Source: Salimicrobium halophilum (GTDB taxonomy: Bacteria; Bacillota; Bacilli; Bacillales; Halobacillaceae). From it: a stretch of DNA of 64,000 bases. Under the pieces are notes generated by a model. That model made no database searches, was not told the origin of the DNA, and was given only the letters and a program-made list of their open reading frames with translations. The DNA lies in NCBI RefSeq assembly GCF_900100295.1, contig NZ_FNEV01000002.1, positions 372,001-436,000 of the forward strand, written 5' to 3'. The translations under genes and the position numbers were made by a program. This document shows positions 52,048-61,218 of this stretch, piece after piece (position 1 is the stretch's first letter; the number at the start of each line of letters is the position of its first letter).

Positions 52048-52764
52048 GTGAATCAGATGGATGCAAATGAAATCATCAGCTTTATTTCTAACAGTGAGAA
52101 ATCCACTCCTGTGAAAGTATATGTAAAAGGGGCCCACCTTTCTGACATCGATTTTGGCAGTGAGGTACGCGACTTCATTTCCGGGGAATCCGGCGTGCTT
52201 TTCGGTGAATGGGATGCGGTTAAATCGGTTCTTGATAAAAATGAAGATAAGATCGAGGATTATGAAGTAGAGAATAACCGTCGTAATTCTGCGATTCCGC
52301 TTCTTGATCTGAAAGATGTGAATGCCCGCATTGAACCTGGCGCAATCATCCGTGATCAGGTGGAAATCGGGGATGGAGCTGTTATCATGTACGGTTCCTC
52401 TATCAACATCGGTTCCGTTGTCGGAGAAGGAACGATGATTGACATGAACGTAGTGATGGGCGGTCGTGCGACAGTCGGGAAGAACTGTCACATTGGTGCA
52501 GGTGCCGTTCTTGCAGGCGTCATCGAGCCACCTTCCGCTAAACCTGTAGTTGTGGAAGATGGAGTAGTCGTCGGTGCTAACGCTGTAATCCTCGAAGGGG
52601 TTACTGTGGGAGAAGGTGCTGTCGTTGCAGCCGGTGCGATCGTTACGGAAGATGTAGCTCCGAATACACTTGTCGCCGGATCTCCAGCCAGAAAGATCAA
52701 AGATATCGATGATCAGACGAAGTCCAAAACCGAAATCAAACAAGAACTACGTAAACTTAAATAA
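52048..52764 (+). CDS. dapH: 2,3,4,5-tetrahydropyridine-2,6-dicarboxylate N-acetyltransferase
   Basis: Acetylates tetrahydrodipicolinate in the acetylase branch of lysine/DAP synthesis. It is a left-handed beta-helix protein: residues about 90-215 show repeating hexapeptides, including [25 protein letters not shown] and [13 protein letters not shown]. At 238 residues it matches B. subtilis DapH. The start is GTG 52048 with AAGGAGG 7 bases upstream. dapL follows after a small hairpin. Confidence 0.95.
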   Translation: MNQMDANEIISFISNSEKSTPVKVYVKGAHLSDIDFGSEVRDFISGESGVLFGEWDAVKSVLDKNEDKIEDYEVENNRRNSAIPLLDLKDVNARIEPGAIIRDQVEIGDGAVIMYGSSINIGSVVGEGTMIDMNVVMGGRATVGKNCHIGAGAVLAGVIEPPSAKPVVVEDGVVVGANAVILEGVTVGEGAVVAAGAIVTEDVAPNTLVAGSPARKIKDIDDQTKSKTEIKQELRKLK

Positions 52765-52769
52765 ACGGG

Positions 52770-52802
52770 TGAAGAGCTGTCCTCAGAAGGGGCAGCTCTT
52801 CT
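52770..52802 (+). terminator. Weak hairpin between dapH and dapL
   Basis: AAGAGCTG / CAGCTCTT stem with inner CC/GG pairs but only CTTTAC behind it. It is more likely a partial attenuator or RNA processing site than a full terminator. Confidence 0.5.
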
Positions 52803-52822
52803 TTACGGAAGGAGAGGTACAG

Positions 52823-53929
52823 TTGGATTATATAGCAATGAGAAGAGCTTTGCATCAGATTCCGGAGCTTGGATTCGAAGAAGTGAAAACACAGAAAATG
52901 CTACTTGAAACCATTGATAGCATGCCTCAGGATCGCTTGACCGTTGAGACGTGGCGCACAGGCATATTCGTTTTCGTCCAGGGGGAAAATCCTGAAAAGA
53001 CGATAGGCTATAGAACAGATATTGATGGTCTGCCACTCGAAGAAAAAACCGGATATGAATTTGCTTCCGTCCATAAAGGCAGAATGCATGCATGCGGGCA
53101 TGATTTCCACATGACGATTGCACTTGGGGCTTTAGAGAAAATGACGGAAACCCCTCCGCAAAACAATGTCTTATTCCTGTTCCAGCCTGCGGAAGAGGGA
53201 CCGGGTGGGGCACAACCGATGCTCGAAGCAGAGCCTATGAAAAAGTGGCGTCCTGATGAGATTTTCGCTCTTCATGTAGCTCCTGAACTTCCAGCACGCA
53301 CCCTTTCCGTAAAACCGGGTCTCCTGTTCGCTAACACGAGTGAACTTTTCATCGACTTCAAAGGAAAAGGAGGGCATGCTGCCTATCCTCATAAAACGAA
53401 GGATATGACGGTAGCCGCAAGTTATTTCGTGACGCAGATCCAGGAGATAGTCGCGAGACGAGTAGACCCACTCGAGAGCGCGGTCGTTACGATAGGGAAG
53501 ATAGAGGCGGGTACTGTTCAGAACATAATCGCGGAAACGGCGAGGCTTGAAGGAACGCTTCGTACGACTTCCGGAACCGTCATGACAGAAGTGAAAGAAG
53601 AATTGGAGAAAATAGCCCGGGGAATGGAAATAGCGAATGACTGTAGTGTCGAGATCGACTATGGGTCCAATTATTATCAGGTGTACAATGATGAAACTCT
53701 CACCTCCACATTCACCGCTCTCATGGATGAGCTTGAGTATGATTGGCGTGAAGCGGATCGTGCGATGACGGGAGAAGACTTCGGTTACATGCTGAAGGAA
53801 ATTCCCGGATTCATGTTTTGGCTTGGAGTCGATTCAGAGGCAGGGCTCCATCAGGCTACGTTGAAACCTAAAGAAGAAGCGCTTGAATATGGAATAGCAG
53901 TAGTGACGGATACGCTTTACCGCTTATAG
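52823..53929 (+). CDS. dapL: N-acetyldiaminopimelate deacetylase
   Basis: 368-residue M20D metallo-amidohydrolase that removes the acetyl group from N-acetyl-LL-DAP. [54 protein letters not shown] and MTGEDFGYM are the metal and substrate motifs. TTG 52823 (MDYIAMRR) sits after GGAGAGG, and the N-terminus then aligns with B. subtilis YkuR; the longer reading from 52670 only overlaps dapH in another frame. Pairs with dapH, patA and dapF in this window. Confidence 0.93.
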   Translation: MDYIAMRRALHQIPELGFEEVKTQKMLLETIDSMPQDRLTVETWRTGIFVFVQGENPEKTIGYRTDIDGLPLEEKTGYEFASVHKGRMHACGHDFHMTIALGALEKMTETPPQNNVLFLFQPAEEGPGGAQPMLEAEPMKKWRPDEIFALHVAPELPARTLSVKPGLLFANTSELFIDFKGKGGHAAYPHKTKDMTVAASYFVTQIQEIVARRVDPLESAVVTIGKIEAGTVQNIIAETARLEGTLRTTSGTVMTEVKEELEKIARGMEIANDCSVEIDYGSNYYQVYNDETLTSTFTALMDELEYDWREADRAMTGEDFGYMLKEIPGFMFWLGVDSEAGLHQATLKPKEEALEYGIAVVTDTLYRL

Positions 53930-53941
53930 TCGAAATATAAG

Positions 53942-53985
53942 AAACGCATGCAATTCAAGTTTTTAAGCTTGACTGCATGCGTTTT
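53942..53985. terminator. Terminator between dapL and the MscS gene
   Basis: AAACGCATGCA and TGCATGCGTTT arms with an inner TCAAG/CTTGA pair and a TTTTT tail. Confidence 0.9.
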
Positions 53986-53990
53986 TCATT

Positions 53991-54839
53991 TTAGACCGTT
54001 TCTTTGGCCTCGCCTTTATAAAGATTGACTTGATGAGGGAACGGAATGTCGATGCCGGCTTCATCGAGAGCTTCTTTGATAGCTTTTCTCATATCTCTTT
54101 CCACCGCCCATTGTTCCATGTTCTTCGTCTGACCAAGAATACGAATAACGATATCTGAGGATCCAATGCTTTGAACGCCAAGTACATCCGGACCTTCTTT
54201 GAATCGTTCATCTTCTTTGAACCGATCAGCTACTTCCTGCAGCACTTTCATCGCTTCATCGATACTGTCGTCGTAGGAAATTCCAATGTCGACAAGAGCC
54301 CGCATATTTCCGCGGGAGTGATTGCTGACCCCTTCGATCAGTCGGTTCGGCACAAAGTGCAGAGTGCCATCAAAGCCACGCACTTTGGTCGTACGGATGC
54401 CGACTTCCTCGACGATGCCTCCATATCCACCTACGGTCACATAGTCATCTACTTCTACCTGACGTTCAAGTAGCAGGAAAAAGCCGGTAACGACGTCAGC
54501 TACAAGATTCTGAGCCCCGAAAGCAATGGCAAGACCTATGATTCCCGCACCCGCAAGAAGCGGTCCGATATCGATGTTCACAGTTCCGAGAAGCATGACG
54601 ATAAGGATGAACAGAAGAGCGTAAGAAAAAACGTTGATGCATAATTTTTCAAGTGTCTTTGTTCTCCCGGGAGACAGGTTCTTTTTCGCTCCCATTGTCT
54701 CGATCATTTTAGTGATAGCTTTTGACCCTATCGGCTTAATGATAGCAAAAGCGATAAGTAGTAATAAAACCTGTAATAATACTGGTACAATCGCACTTAC
54801 GATTTCGGAAAGATTGAATTCCAACCCGAAGATTTCCAT
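53991..54839 (-). CDS. MscS-family small-conductance mechanosensitive channel
   Basis: 282-residue channel that opens on hypo-osmotic shock. Three N-terminal membrane helices precede the pore helix with GAGIIGLAIAFGAQNLVADVVTGF (parts) and the YVTVGGYGGIVEEVGIRTTKVR beta domain. B. subtilis YkuT lies in the same place after dapL. ATG 54839 with GGAGAGGAG upstream is preferred to a TTG six codons earlier. Confidence 0.92.
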   Translation of the reverse strand: MEIFGLEFNLSEIVSAIVPVLLQVLLLLIAFAIIKPIGSKAITKMIETMGAKKNLSPGRTKTLEKLCINVFSYALLFILIVMLLGTVNIDIGPLLAGAGIIGLAIAFGAQNLVADVVTGFFLLLERQVEVDDYVTVGGYGGIVEEVGIRTTKVRGFDGTLHFVPNRLIEGVSNHSRGNMRALVDIGISYDDSIDEAMKVLQEVADRFKEDERFKEGPDVLGVQSIGSSDIVIRILGQTKNMEQWAVERDMRKAIKEALDEAGIDIPFPHQVNLYKGEAKETV

Positions 54840-55013
54840 AAGCTCACTCCTCTCCAATGAAAATGATATAAAAAAGATAGACCGAAATCAACTATACCCT
54901 TCAATAATCGACAATAATCTTCATTTTGCAAATTTTCAAAAATACTGACAAATCAGTGGTAATTTATTTCGAAAACCGATATATTTAAGGTAGTGTGAAA
55001 AGAGGTGGAAGGA

Positions 55014-56765
55014 ATGGAAACATTTAAGAAATTGAAACAATTTTACTGGCCATATAAATCGTGGCTATTATGGTCGTTGTTCGCTCTGCTATTTGTGACG
55101 GCTATTACGGTCGTTTATCCCGTTATATTACAGATAACGATAGATGAAGTGATCAGGAACGGAAAGTATGGATGGATTCCTTACTTAAGCGCCATTTTCC
55201 TCGGTCTGATGGCAATCAAGGGAGTCGCTACATACTTCCATCAGTATTTGGGCGATTTTTTCGGTATCCGATCGGTATATTCGCTGAGGGAAGCTCTTTA
55301 TCAAAAACTCCAGCGTTTGTCCTTTCGTTATTATGACAACGCCAAGACCGGAGATATCATGTCGAAGTTGACAGCAGATGTCGACGGTTTTCGTTTTTTC
55401 CTTTCCTTCGGTTTTTCCGAGTTCATCCGTATCGTTTTACTGATCAGCGTGAGTCTCGGTGTAATGTTTTACTACTCGGTTCCCCTTGCTCTTGTAACCA
55501 TGGCAGCGATGCCGTTTCTGGCTGTGGTCGTTTTTCGGTTCGATCGTAAGGTGCACCCGGCTTTCCGCAGAATAAGGAAATCGTACGGAAAGCTCAACAC
55601 CAGGGTACAGGAAAATATCAGCGGGATGAATACGGTGAAATCTTTGTCCAGGGAAGACTTTGAAGTGGGAAGGTTCCTTAATCGAAGTGAAGACTATCGT
55701 ACTACGTATATCAATACGTCGAACATATGGGCGAAATTTTTCCCGTTGATGGAGTTCATCGGCAATGTATGTGTTGTTTTGCTGCTCGCCTTCGGTGGTT
55801 ATTTAGTGACGACCGGAGAGCTTCAGGTAGGGGAACTTGTCGCATTTTTCAACCTTGTCTGGTATATCCTTGGACCGTTGATGAACTTCGGTTTCGTCAT
55901 TAACCTGTTTTCGCAGTCCAAAGCTTCGGGAGAACGTCTCTTAAGTATATTGGAGGAAGAAGAGGACGTAGTGAATGATCCTTCAGTGGAAGAGAAGAGG
56001 CTTGAAGGTACGGTCTCTTTCCGTGATGTGACGTTAACCTATCCAGGAGAAGAAGAGAAGGCATTGAAGAACATCACGCTCGATGCTCCTGCCGGTACGA
56101 CCATAGGAATGATAGGTGCCACAGGCTCAGGGAAGACGAGTCTTACCCAAGTATTAACGAGGTTTTATGAACCGGAATCGGGACAGGTATATGTAGATGG
56201 AAAGCCGGTAGAATCTTATGACCTCCAGTATTTGAGGAAAAATATCGGGTTCGTGCTGCAGGAATCCTTCCTGTTCTCGACTACGATCAAAGAGAATATC
56301 GCTTACGGCAACCCGCTCGCCTCAGAAGAGGAGATCATCAAGGCTGCCAAAAGAGCTCAGGCCCATGACTTCATTATGGACACGCCGGATGGATACGATA
56401 CGCTTCTCGGAGAACGAGGGATGGGGCTTTCCGGTGGACAGAAACAGAGGATAGCTATCGCCAGAGCCATTCTGATTGACCCAAGTATTCTGGTGCTCGA
56501 TGATGCAACTTCCGCTGTAGACATGGAAACAGAATTCAAAATTCAATTGGCGCTGAAAGAAGTGATGAAAGGGCGGACGACGTTTATTATCGCTCACCGT
56601 ATTTCATCCCTGAAGCATGCCGACGAAATCCTCGTATTAGAAGACGGGGAAGTGAGAGAAAGAGGGAAGCACGACCAGTTGCTTGAAAATGGCGGCATTT
56701 ACCGGAGGATCTATGATATCCAGTACAAAGATAAAGAACGGATCATGAAAACATCCCCGAGATAG
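55014..56765 (+). CDS. ABC exporter half-transporter with non-canonical Walker B (degenerate subunit)
   Basis: 583-residue membrane-ATPase fusion: six membrane helices (about 15-300), then a nucleotide-binding domain with Walker A GATGSGKTSL, signature LSGGQKQR and Walker B ILVLDDATSAVD, where the usual catalytic Glu is Asp. This asymmetry is typical of one half of heterodimeric multidrug exporters such as BmrCD. It starts at ATG 55014 after GAGGTGG and is followed 17 bases later by its partner. Substrate unknown. Confidence 0.9.
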   Translation: METFKKLKQFYWPYKSWLLWSLFALLFVTAITVVYPVILQITIDEVIRNGKYGWIPYLSAIFLGLMAIKGVATYFHQYLGDFFGIRSVYSLREALYQKLQRLSFRYYDNAKTGDIMSKLTADVDGFRFFLSFGFSEFIRIVLLISVSLGVMFYYSVPLALVTMAAMPFLAVVVFRFDRKVHPAFRRIRKSYGKLNTRVQENISGMNTVKSLSREDFEVGRFLNRSEDYRTTYINTSNIWAKFFPLMEFIGNVCVVLLLAFGGYLVTTGELQVGELVAFFNLVWYILGPLMNFGFVINLFSQSKASGERLLSILEEEEDVVNDPSVEEKRLEGTVSFRDVTLTYPGEEEKALKNITLDAPAGTTIGMIGATGSGKTSLTQVLTRFYEPESGQVYVDGKPVESYDLQYLRKNIGFVLQESFLFSTTIKENIAYGNPLASEEEIIKAAKRAQAHDFIMDTPDGYDTLLGERGMGLSGGQKQRIAIARAILIDPSILVLDDATSAVDMETEFKIQLALKEVMKGRTTFIIAHRISSLKHADEILVLEDGEVRERGKHDQLLENGGIYRRIYDIQYKDKERIMKTSPR

Positions 56766-56782
56766 AGAGGAGGCCTTTACGG

Positions 56783-58594
56783 ATGGCACGGAATAAAAAA
56801 CACTTGGAACGATTTCAGTATACACAAGACCATGCTATTGAAAAGCCGTTCAACTGGAAACAACTTGTAAGACTGCTCCGATACGTACGACCCTACACCA
56901 GAAAACTATTGCCGATTGCGATTGTCGCTATGCTAGTGTCGACTCTAGTCCGGCTTTTTGTACCGATTCTGATAGGGCGTGTAGCTTTTGATGTTGCCAT
57001 CAAAAGTGGAGACGTGTCACTTTTGACTTGGTTGGTTATAGGTATTGCCGTTATGTATTTGTTCAACTACGTCGGTAACCTATTGAGGATCAAATACGTA
57101 AACATTTTGGGACAGAATGTGATTTATGATTTGAGGGAGCATTTATTTTCTCATGTACAACGCTTATCCCACCGCTTTTTCGATACGAAATCAGCGGGGT
57201 CGATTCTTGTTCGGATCATGAATGATATCAACTCTTTGCAGGAACTGTTCACGAACGGAATCATAAACGTATTGATGGATATAGTGCTGCTGACGGGAAT
57301 TATTATAATGTTGTTCGCTCTGAGCCCTAAACTTGCCATTGCAGTGCTGATCGTCATTCCGATCATGTTTTATATTTCCACGAAACTTCGAAGGAATATA
57401 CGCCGGTCCTGGCAGACGGTACGTATCGAACAGTCGAAACTGAACTCACATCTGAATGAAAGTCTTCAGGGGATGCGGATCACCCAGGCTTTTGCTCAGG
57501 AAAAAGAGAACGAAGAGTACTTCGAAGGAATCAATACGTCGAATTTCGCAGCATGGAAGGAAGCTTCGAAGAAGAGTGCGATGTTCCGGCCTTTTGTAGA
57601 AATGAGTAATGCAGTCGGAACCGTTATTCTTATCGCCTACGGGGCGCACCTGATTCTTTCCGGAGATGTAACAATCGGTATCTTCGTGTCGTTCTCTTTC
57701 TATCTAGGTATGTTCTGGGAGCCGATCTCAAGGCTTGGACAGATGTATAACCAATTGCTGATGGCCATGGCTGCTTCCGAGCGGATTTTTGAATTCCTTG
57801 ACGAAGAGCCCAATGTCAAAGAGAAAGAGAATGCGGTCGATATCAAGGATATGAAAGGGCATATTGAATTCGACCATGTCCAGTTCGCTTACGACGAAGA
57901 CAGGATCGCGATTCCTGATTTGTCTCTCGAGATGAAAGAAGGGGAGACGGTAGCACTCGTAGGTCATACCGGATCAGGGAAGTCGACGATCGCCAATCTG
58001 ATCAGCCGGTTCTACGATCCTACGAAAGGGAAGGTGATGATTGATGGAATCGATCTGAAGGACGCGACGATCGATAGTGTGAGGTCACAGATCAGTGTAG
58101 TCCTCCAGGATACATTCGTTTTCTCCGGTACTATTATGGAAAATATCAGGTTCGGAAGACCGGATGCCGGTGACGAAGAAGTCAAAGAAGCGGCAAGGGT
58201 CGTAGGAGCCGATGAATTCATCAGTCGTTTGCCGTACGGGTACGAAACGGAAGTCGAAGAAAGAGGGAATATTTTATCAGTGGGGGAGAGGCAACTTTTA
58301 TCTTTCGCAAGAGCGCTGCTGGCGGACCCGCGAATCCTCATACTTGATGAAGCCACATCAAGTATCGATACGGAGACAGAAATGAAAATCCAGGAAGCCC
58401 TGAATAAACTTTTGGAAGGTCGCACGGCGATCATGATTGCTCACCGTCTATCCACGATACGCGAGGCGGACAAAATATTCGTATTGGAACATGGGGAAAT
58501 TCTTGAAGAAGGGTCCCATGACGAGTTGATGAATAGACAGGGAGAATATTACGAGCTTGTAAAGTCTCAATTCCAAATGCTTGATGCTATGTAG
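56783..58594 (+). CDS. ABC exporter half-transporter with degenerate signature (catalytic partner)
   Basis: 603 residues with six membrane helices and a nucleotide-binding domain: Walker A GHTGSGKST, Walker B ILILDEATSSID with the normal catalytic Glu, but the signature reads LSVGERQ instead of LSGGQ. In the heterodimer this leaves one full ATP site made of this Walker A/B and the partner's signature, and one degenerate site. A 20-residue polar N-terminal extension precedes the first helix. AGAGAGGAGG lies before ATG 56783. Confidence 0.9.
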   Translation: MARNKKHLERFQYTQDHAIEKPFNWKQLVRLLRYVRPYTRKLLPIAIVAMLVSTLVRLFVPILIGRVAFDVAIKSGDVSLLTWLVIGIAVMYLFNYVGNLLRIKYVNILGQNVIYDLREHLFSHVQRLSHRFFDTKSAGSILVRIMNDINSLQELFTNGIINVLMDIVLLTGIIIMLFALSPKLAIAVLIVIPIMFYISTKLRRNIRRSWQTVRIEQSKLNSHLNESLQGMRITQAFAQEKENEEYFEGINTSNFAAWKEASKKSAMFRPFVEMSNAVGTVILIAYGAHLILSGDVTIGIFVSFSFYLGMFWEPISRLGQMYNQLLMAMAASERIFEFLDEEPNVKEKENAVDIKDMKGHIEFDHVQFAYDEDRIAIPDLSLEMKEGETVALVGHTGSGKSTIANLISRFYDPTKGKVMIDGIDLKDATIDSVRSQISVVLQDTFVFSGTIMENIRFGRPDAGDEEVKEAARVVGADEFISRLPYGYETEVEERGNILSVGERQLLSFARALLADPRILILDEATSSIDTETEMKIQEALNKLLEGRTAIMIAHRLSTIREADKIFVLEHGEILEEGSHDELMNRQGEYYELVKSQFQMLDAM

Positions 58595-58620
58595 ACTGCC
58601 GGGAGACCGGCAGTTTTTTT
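58595..58620 (+). terminator. Terminator after the ABC exporter pair
   Basis: ACTGCCGG-GAGA-CCGGCAGT with a run of T. Confidence 0.9.
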
Positions 58621-58698
58621 GTTTGAAAAGAAAGGGCGCAGGGTATCTTATTAGACATAATTACGTCCGATAAGGTATAGTGTACCCATAATCTTCAT

Positions 58699-58716
58699 TT
58701 GTGAAATGTGTCACAA
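58699..58716. promoter_or_regulatory. Rex operator upstream of cydA
   Basis: TTGTGAAATGTGTCACAA has perfect outer half-sites TTGTGA/TCACAA of the Rex redox-repressor motif TTGTGAAATATTTCACAA-like. It lies about 75-90 bases before the cydA start. Confidence 0.75.
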
Positions 58717-58789
58717 AGTTGTCATCCTTTCCGTGTTTATTTCGTATCTGTTTCGATTACACTGGAAAAAGATAAAGGGGGATTCTGTA

Positions 58790-60142
58790 ATGATCGAACT
58801 GGATTCCGTCATGCTTAGCCGAATGCTTACAGCTATGACGCTTATCTTTCATATCATCTTCGCCACTATCGGCGTAGGTGTACCCGTTATGATATCCTTA
58901 GCGGAATTGATCGGTATCAAGAAAAAGGATCGTTATTATTCACTTATGGCCAAGAGATGGGCCAGGGGTTTTACGATCATCGTAGCTGTCGGGGTTGTAA
59001 CAGGAACAGCTATCGGCCTGCAATTATCACTGCTTTGGCCGAGTTTCATGCAGCTGGCAGGTAAGGTGATTGCTCTTCCATTATTCATGGAGACATTCGC
59101 GTTCTTTTTCGAGGCGATTTTCCTTGGGGCGTACCTCTATACATGGGATCGTTTCAAAAACCCGATGACGCACTGGCTATTATCTTTGCCGATTATCATC
59201 GGGGGAACATTGTCTGCATTTTTCATCACTACTGTCAACGCATTCATGAACACACCGGCAGGCTTCGATATGGAAGATGGTGTAATAACAGCCATTAATC
59301 CTATTGCTGCCATGTTCAACCCTGCAACACCTACGAAAGTGTTTCACGTCGTGTCGTCAGCCTATATGACGTCTGCAGCGATTCTTGCTACGATTGCTGC
59401 AATCACTTACTTGGTGAAGCGTGACCAGGAATATGCGAAACGTGCACTCAAGCTAACCGTAACAGCTGCTTTAGTCTTCTCTGTCTCTACGGCTATAGCC
59501 GGGGATCTGTCAGCCAAGTTTCTTGCTGAGCACCAGCCGGAGAAGCTGGCTGCAGGAGAATGGCATTTTGAAACGGAGAAAGGGGCAGACCTTGTCGTTT
59601 TCGGTACGCTGAATGAAGATAACGAAATCACCGGTGCGATAAGATTGCCGAATATGCTCAGTTTCCTCGCCTATGGTGATTTCAATGCAGAAGTGACGGG
59701 ACTCGATCAGATTCCTGATGACGAAGAACCGCCACTTTGGATCCATTACATCTTCGACCTGATGGTTTCTATAGGATTCCTTGTGCTCGGCATCAGCTTT
59801 CTCTATGTGCTTTTGACTTACGTGAAACGATGGAACCCTTATCAGAAGTGGATGTTGTGGGCCGTGGCGGCTATAGGTCCTCTTTCGATGCTGGCTATAG
59901 AATTCGGGTGGATCTATGCAGAGATCGGTCGTCAGCCGTGGATTTTACGAGGATTCATGACTGTTGCGGAAGGAGCTACCACTTCCCCGAATGTGGGGTG
60001 GATGTTCCTCTTGTTCTTCCTGCTCTACTTCGTTCTGGGTGTCGGAGTGCTCGTGGTGTTAAGAAAAATGTTCAAAGATCACCCGGCAGAACTTGAACTG
60101 GAGCATCTGTATAAAGAAGTCGATGAAGGAGGGAAGCGATGA
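58790..60142 (+). CDS. cydA: Cytochrome bd-type quinol oxidase subunit I
   Basis: 450-residue heme-carrying subunit of the bd oxidase, which reduces oxygen using quinol under low oxygen. The first helix carries the early heme His in LIFHIIFATIGVG, and IEFGWIYAEIGRQPWILRG is the diagnostic block. The short Q-loop and the YAEIGRQPW block suggest the CIO/YthA-like subfamily. ATG 58790 follows AAAGGGGGAT; the upstream in-frame region crosses the Rex box and is not coding. It overlaps cydB by four bases. Confidence 0.92.
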   Translation: MIELDSVMLSRMLTAMTLIFHIIFATIGVGVPVMISLAELIGIKKKDRYYSLMAKRWARGFTIIVAVGVVTGTAIGLQLSLLWPSFMQLAGKVIALPLFMETFAFFFEAIFLGAYLYTWDRFKNPMTHWLLSLPIIIGGTLSAFFITTVNAFMNTPAGFDMEDGVITAINPIAAMFNPATPTKVFHVVSSAYMTSAAILATIAAITYLVKRDQEYAKRALKLTVTAALVFSVSTAIAGDLSAKFLAEHQPEKLAAGEWHFETEKGADLVVFGTLNEDNEITGAIRLPNMLSFLAYGDFNAEVTGLDQIPDDEEPPLWIHYIFDLMVSIGFLVLGISFLYVLLTYVKRWNPYQKWMLWAVAAIGPLSMLAIEFGWIYAEIGRQPWILRGFMTVAEGATTSPNVGWMFLLFFLLYFVLGVGVLVVLRKMFKDHPAELELEHLYKEVDEGGKR

Positions 60143-61155
60143 TGGGATATGAATATATAGGAATCACCGTCCTCTGGATTTTCCTCTATGGTTACCTGAT
60201 TGTAGCATCTATCGATTTTGGCGCAGGGTTCTTTGCGTATTACGCGCGGATCACAAATAAAGATCACATTATGAATAAGTTGATCTCACGCTATTTATCA
60301 CCGGTATGGGAAGTGACCAACGTATTCTTCGTATTCTTTTTCGTCGGACTCGTCGGGTTCTTCCCGGACATGGCTTATTACTTCGGGCAGGCGCTATTGG
60401 TTCCGGGGAGTATAGCTATCGTACTTCTTGCTATTCGCGGTTCGTTTTATGCGTTTGAAAGCTATGGTTCGAAAAACAATTCTGTGTACATGTTTTTATA
60501 TGGCGCCACCGGGTTGTTTATTCCCGCGTCGCTTTCAACAGCACTGACTATCTCCGAAGGCGGTTTTCTCAATGTGACAGATGACGATGTAAGATTGCAG
60601 TTCGGTGAGTTGCTGCTCAATCCTTATTCATGGGGTGTCGTGTTCCTCGCGGTCGTTTCTGTATTGTATATCAGTTCCATGTTCCTCACTTATTATGCAG
60701 GCAGAGCGGATGATGAAGGCGCACTCAGTCTAGTAAGGAAGTATGCGTTGTTTTGGAGTATACCTACGATTATAGCGAGTATGACTGTGTTTATTGCTCT
60801 CAGTCAGCATAACCCGGAACATTTCAACCGAATGTTTGATTACTGGTGGATGTTCGGTCTGAGTGTCTTCTTTTACCTGATTGCTGTATTCCTCGTTTAC
60901 AGTGAGAGGTTTTACGGATGGGCATTCATTGCTGTTATGTTCCAGTTCTTCTTCGCATTTCTAGGGTATGGGATATCCAAACTACCGTACCTTCTCTATC
61001 CACATGTAACAATTTCGGAGAGTGTCACACCGGACACCATGGGATTGGCTTTAGTCATCGTGTTCATCGCAGGACTTTTTCTTCTAATTCCATCCCTTAT
61101 TCTGCTGATGCGGATGTTTTTATTCGATGCGGATTATGTAAAAGGGAAAAAATAA
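60139..61155 (+). CDS. cydB: Cytochrome bd-type quinol oxidase subunit II
   Basis: 338-residue membrane partner of CydA with about eight helices. ASIDFGAGFFAYYARI and SPVWEVTNVFFVFFFVG correspond to the family's conserved DFG and EVTN segments. ATG 60139 overlaps the cydA stop (ATGA), and GGAGGGAAG lies inside the end of cydA, so expression is coupled. A terminator follows; no cydCD genes are adjacent. Confidence 0.92.
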   Translation: MMGYEYIGITVLWIFLYGYLIVASIDFGAGFFAYYARITNKDHIMNKLISRYLSPVWEVTNVFFVFFFVGLVGFFPDMAYYFGQALLVPGSIAIVLLAIRGSFYAFESYGSKNNSVYMFLYGATGLFIPASLSTALTISEGGFLNVTDDDVRLQFGELLLNPYSWGVVFLAVVSVLYISSMFLTYYAGRADDEGALSLVRKYALFWSIPTIIASMTVFIALSQHNPEHFNRMFDYWWMFGLSVFFYLIAVFLVYSERFYGWAFIAVMFQFFFAFLGYGISKLPYLLYPHVTISESVTPDTMGLALVIVFIAGLFLLIPSLILLMRMFLFDADYVKGKK

Positions 61156-61185
61156 AGGAGGGGCTCGCCCTTCCTTTATTTTTTT
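61150..61185 (+). terminator. Terminator after cydB
   Basis: AATAAAGGA...GGGC / GCCC...TCCTTTATT stem and TTTTT tail. Confidence 0.88.
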
Positions 61186-61218
61186 GAGATAATAAGCAAG
61201 GAAAAGGAGGTCGTACAG

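Noticed and set aside
51868-52743. 291-codon open frame antisense to dapH
   Set aside because: Mirror of the hexapeptide-repeat gene; Asp/His-rich nonsense composition and no ribosome site.
52670-52822. N-terminal extension of the dapL frame into dapH
   Set aside because: Overlaps dapH in another frame and lacks family similarity; TTG 52823 with its own ribosome site gives the expected N-terminus.
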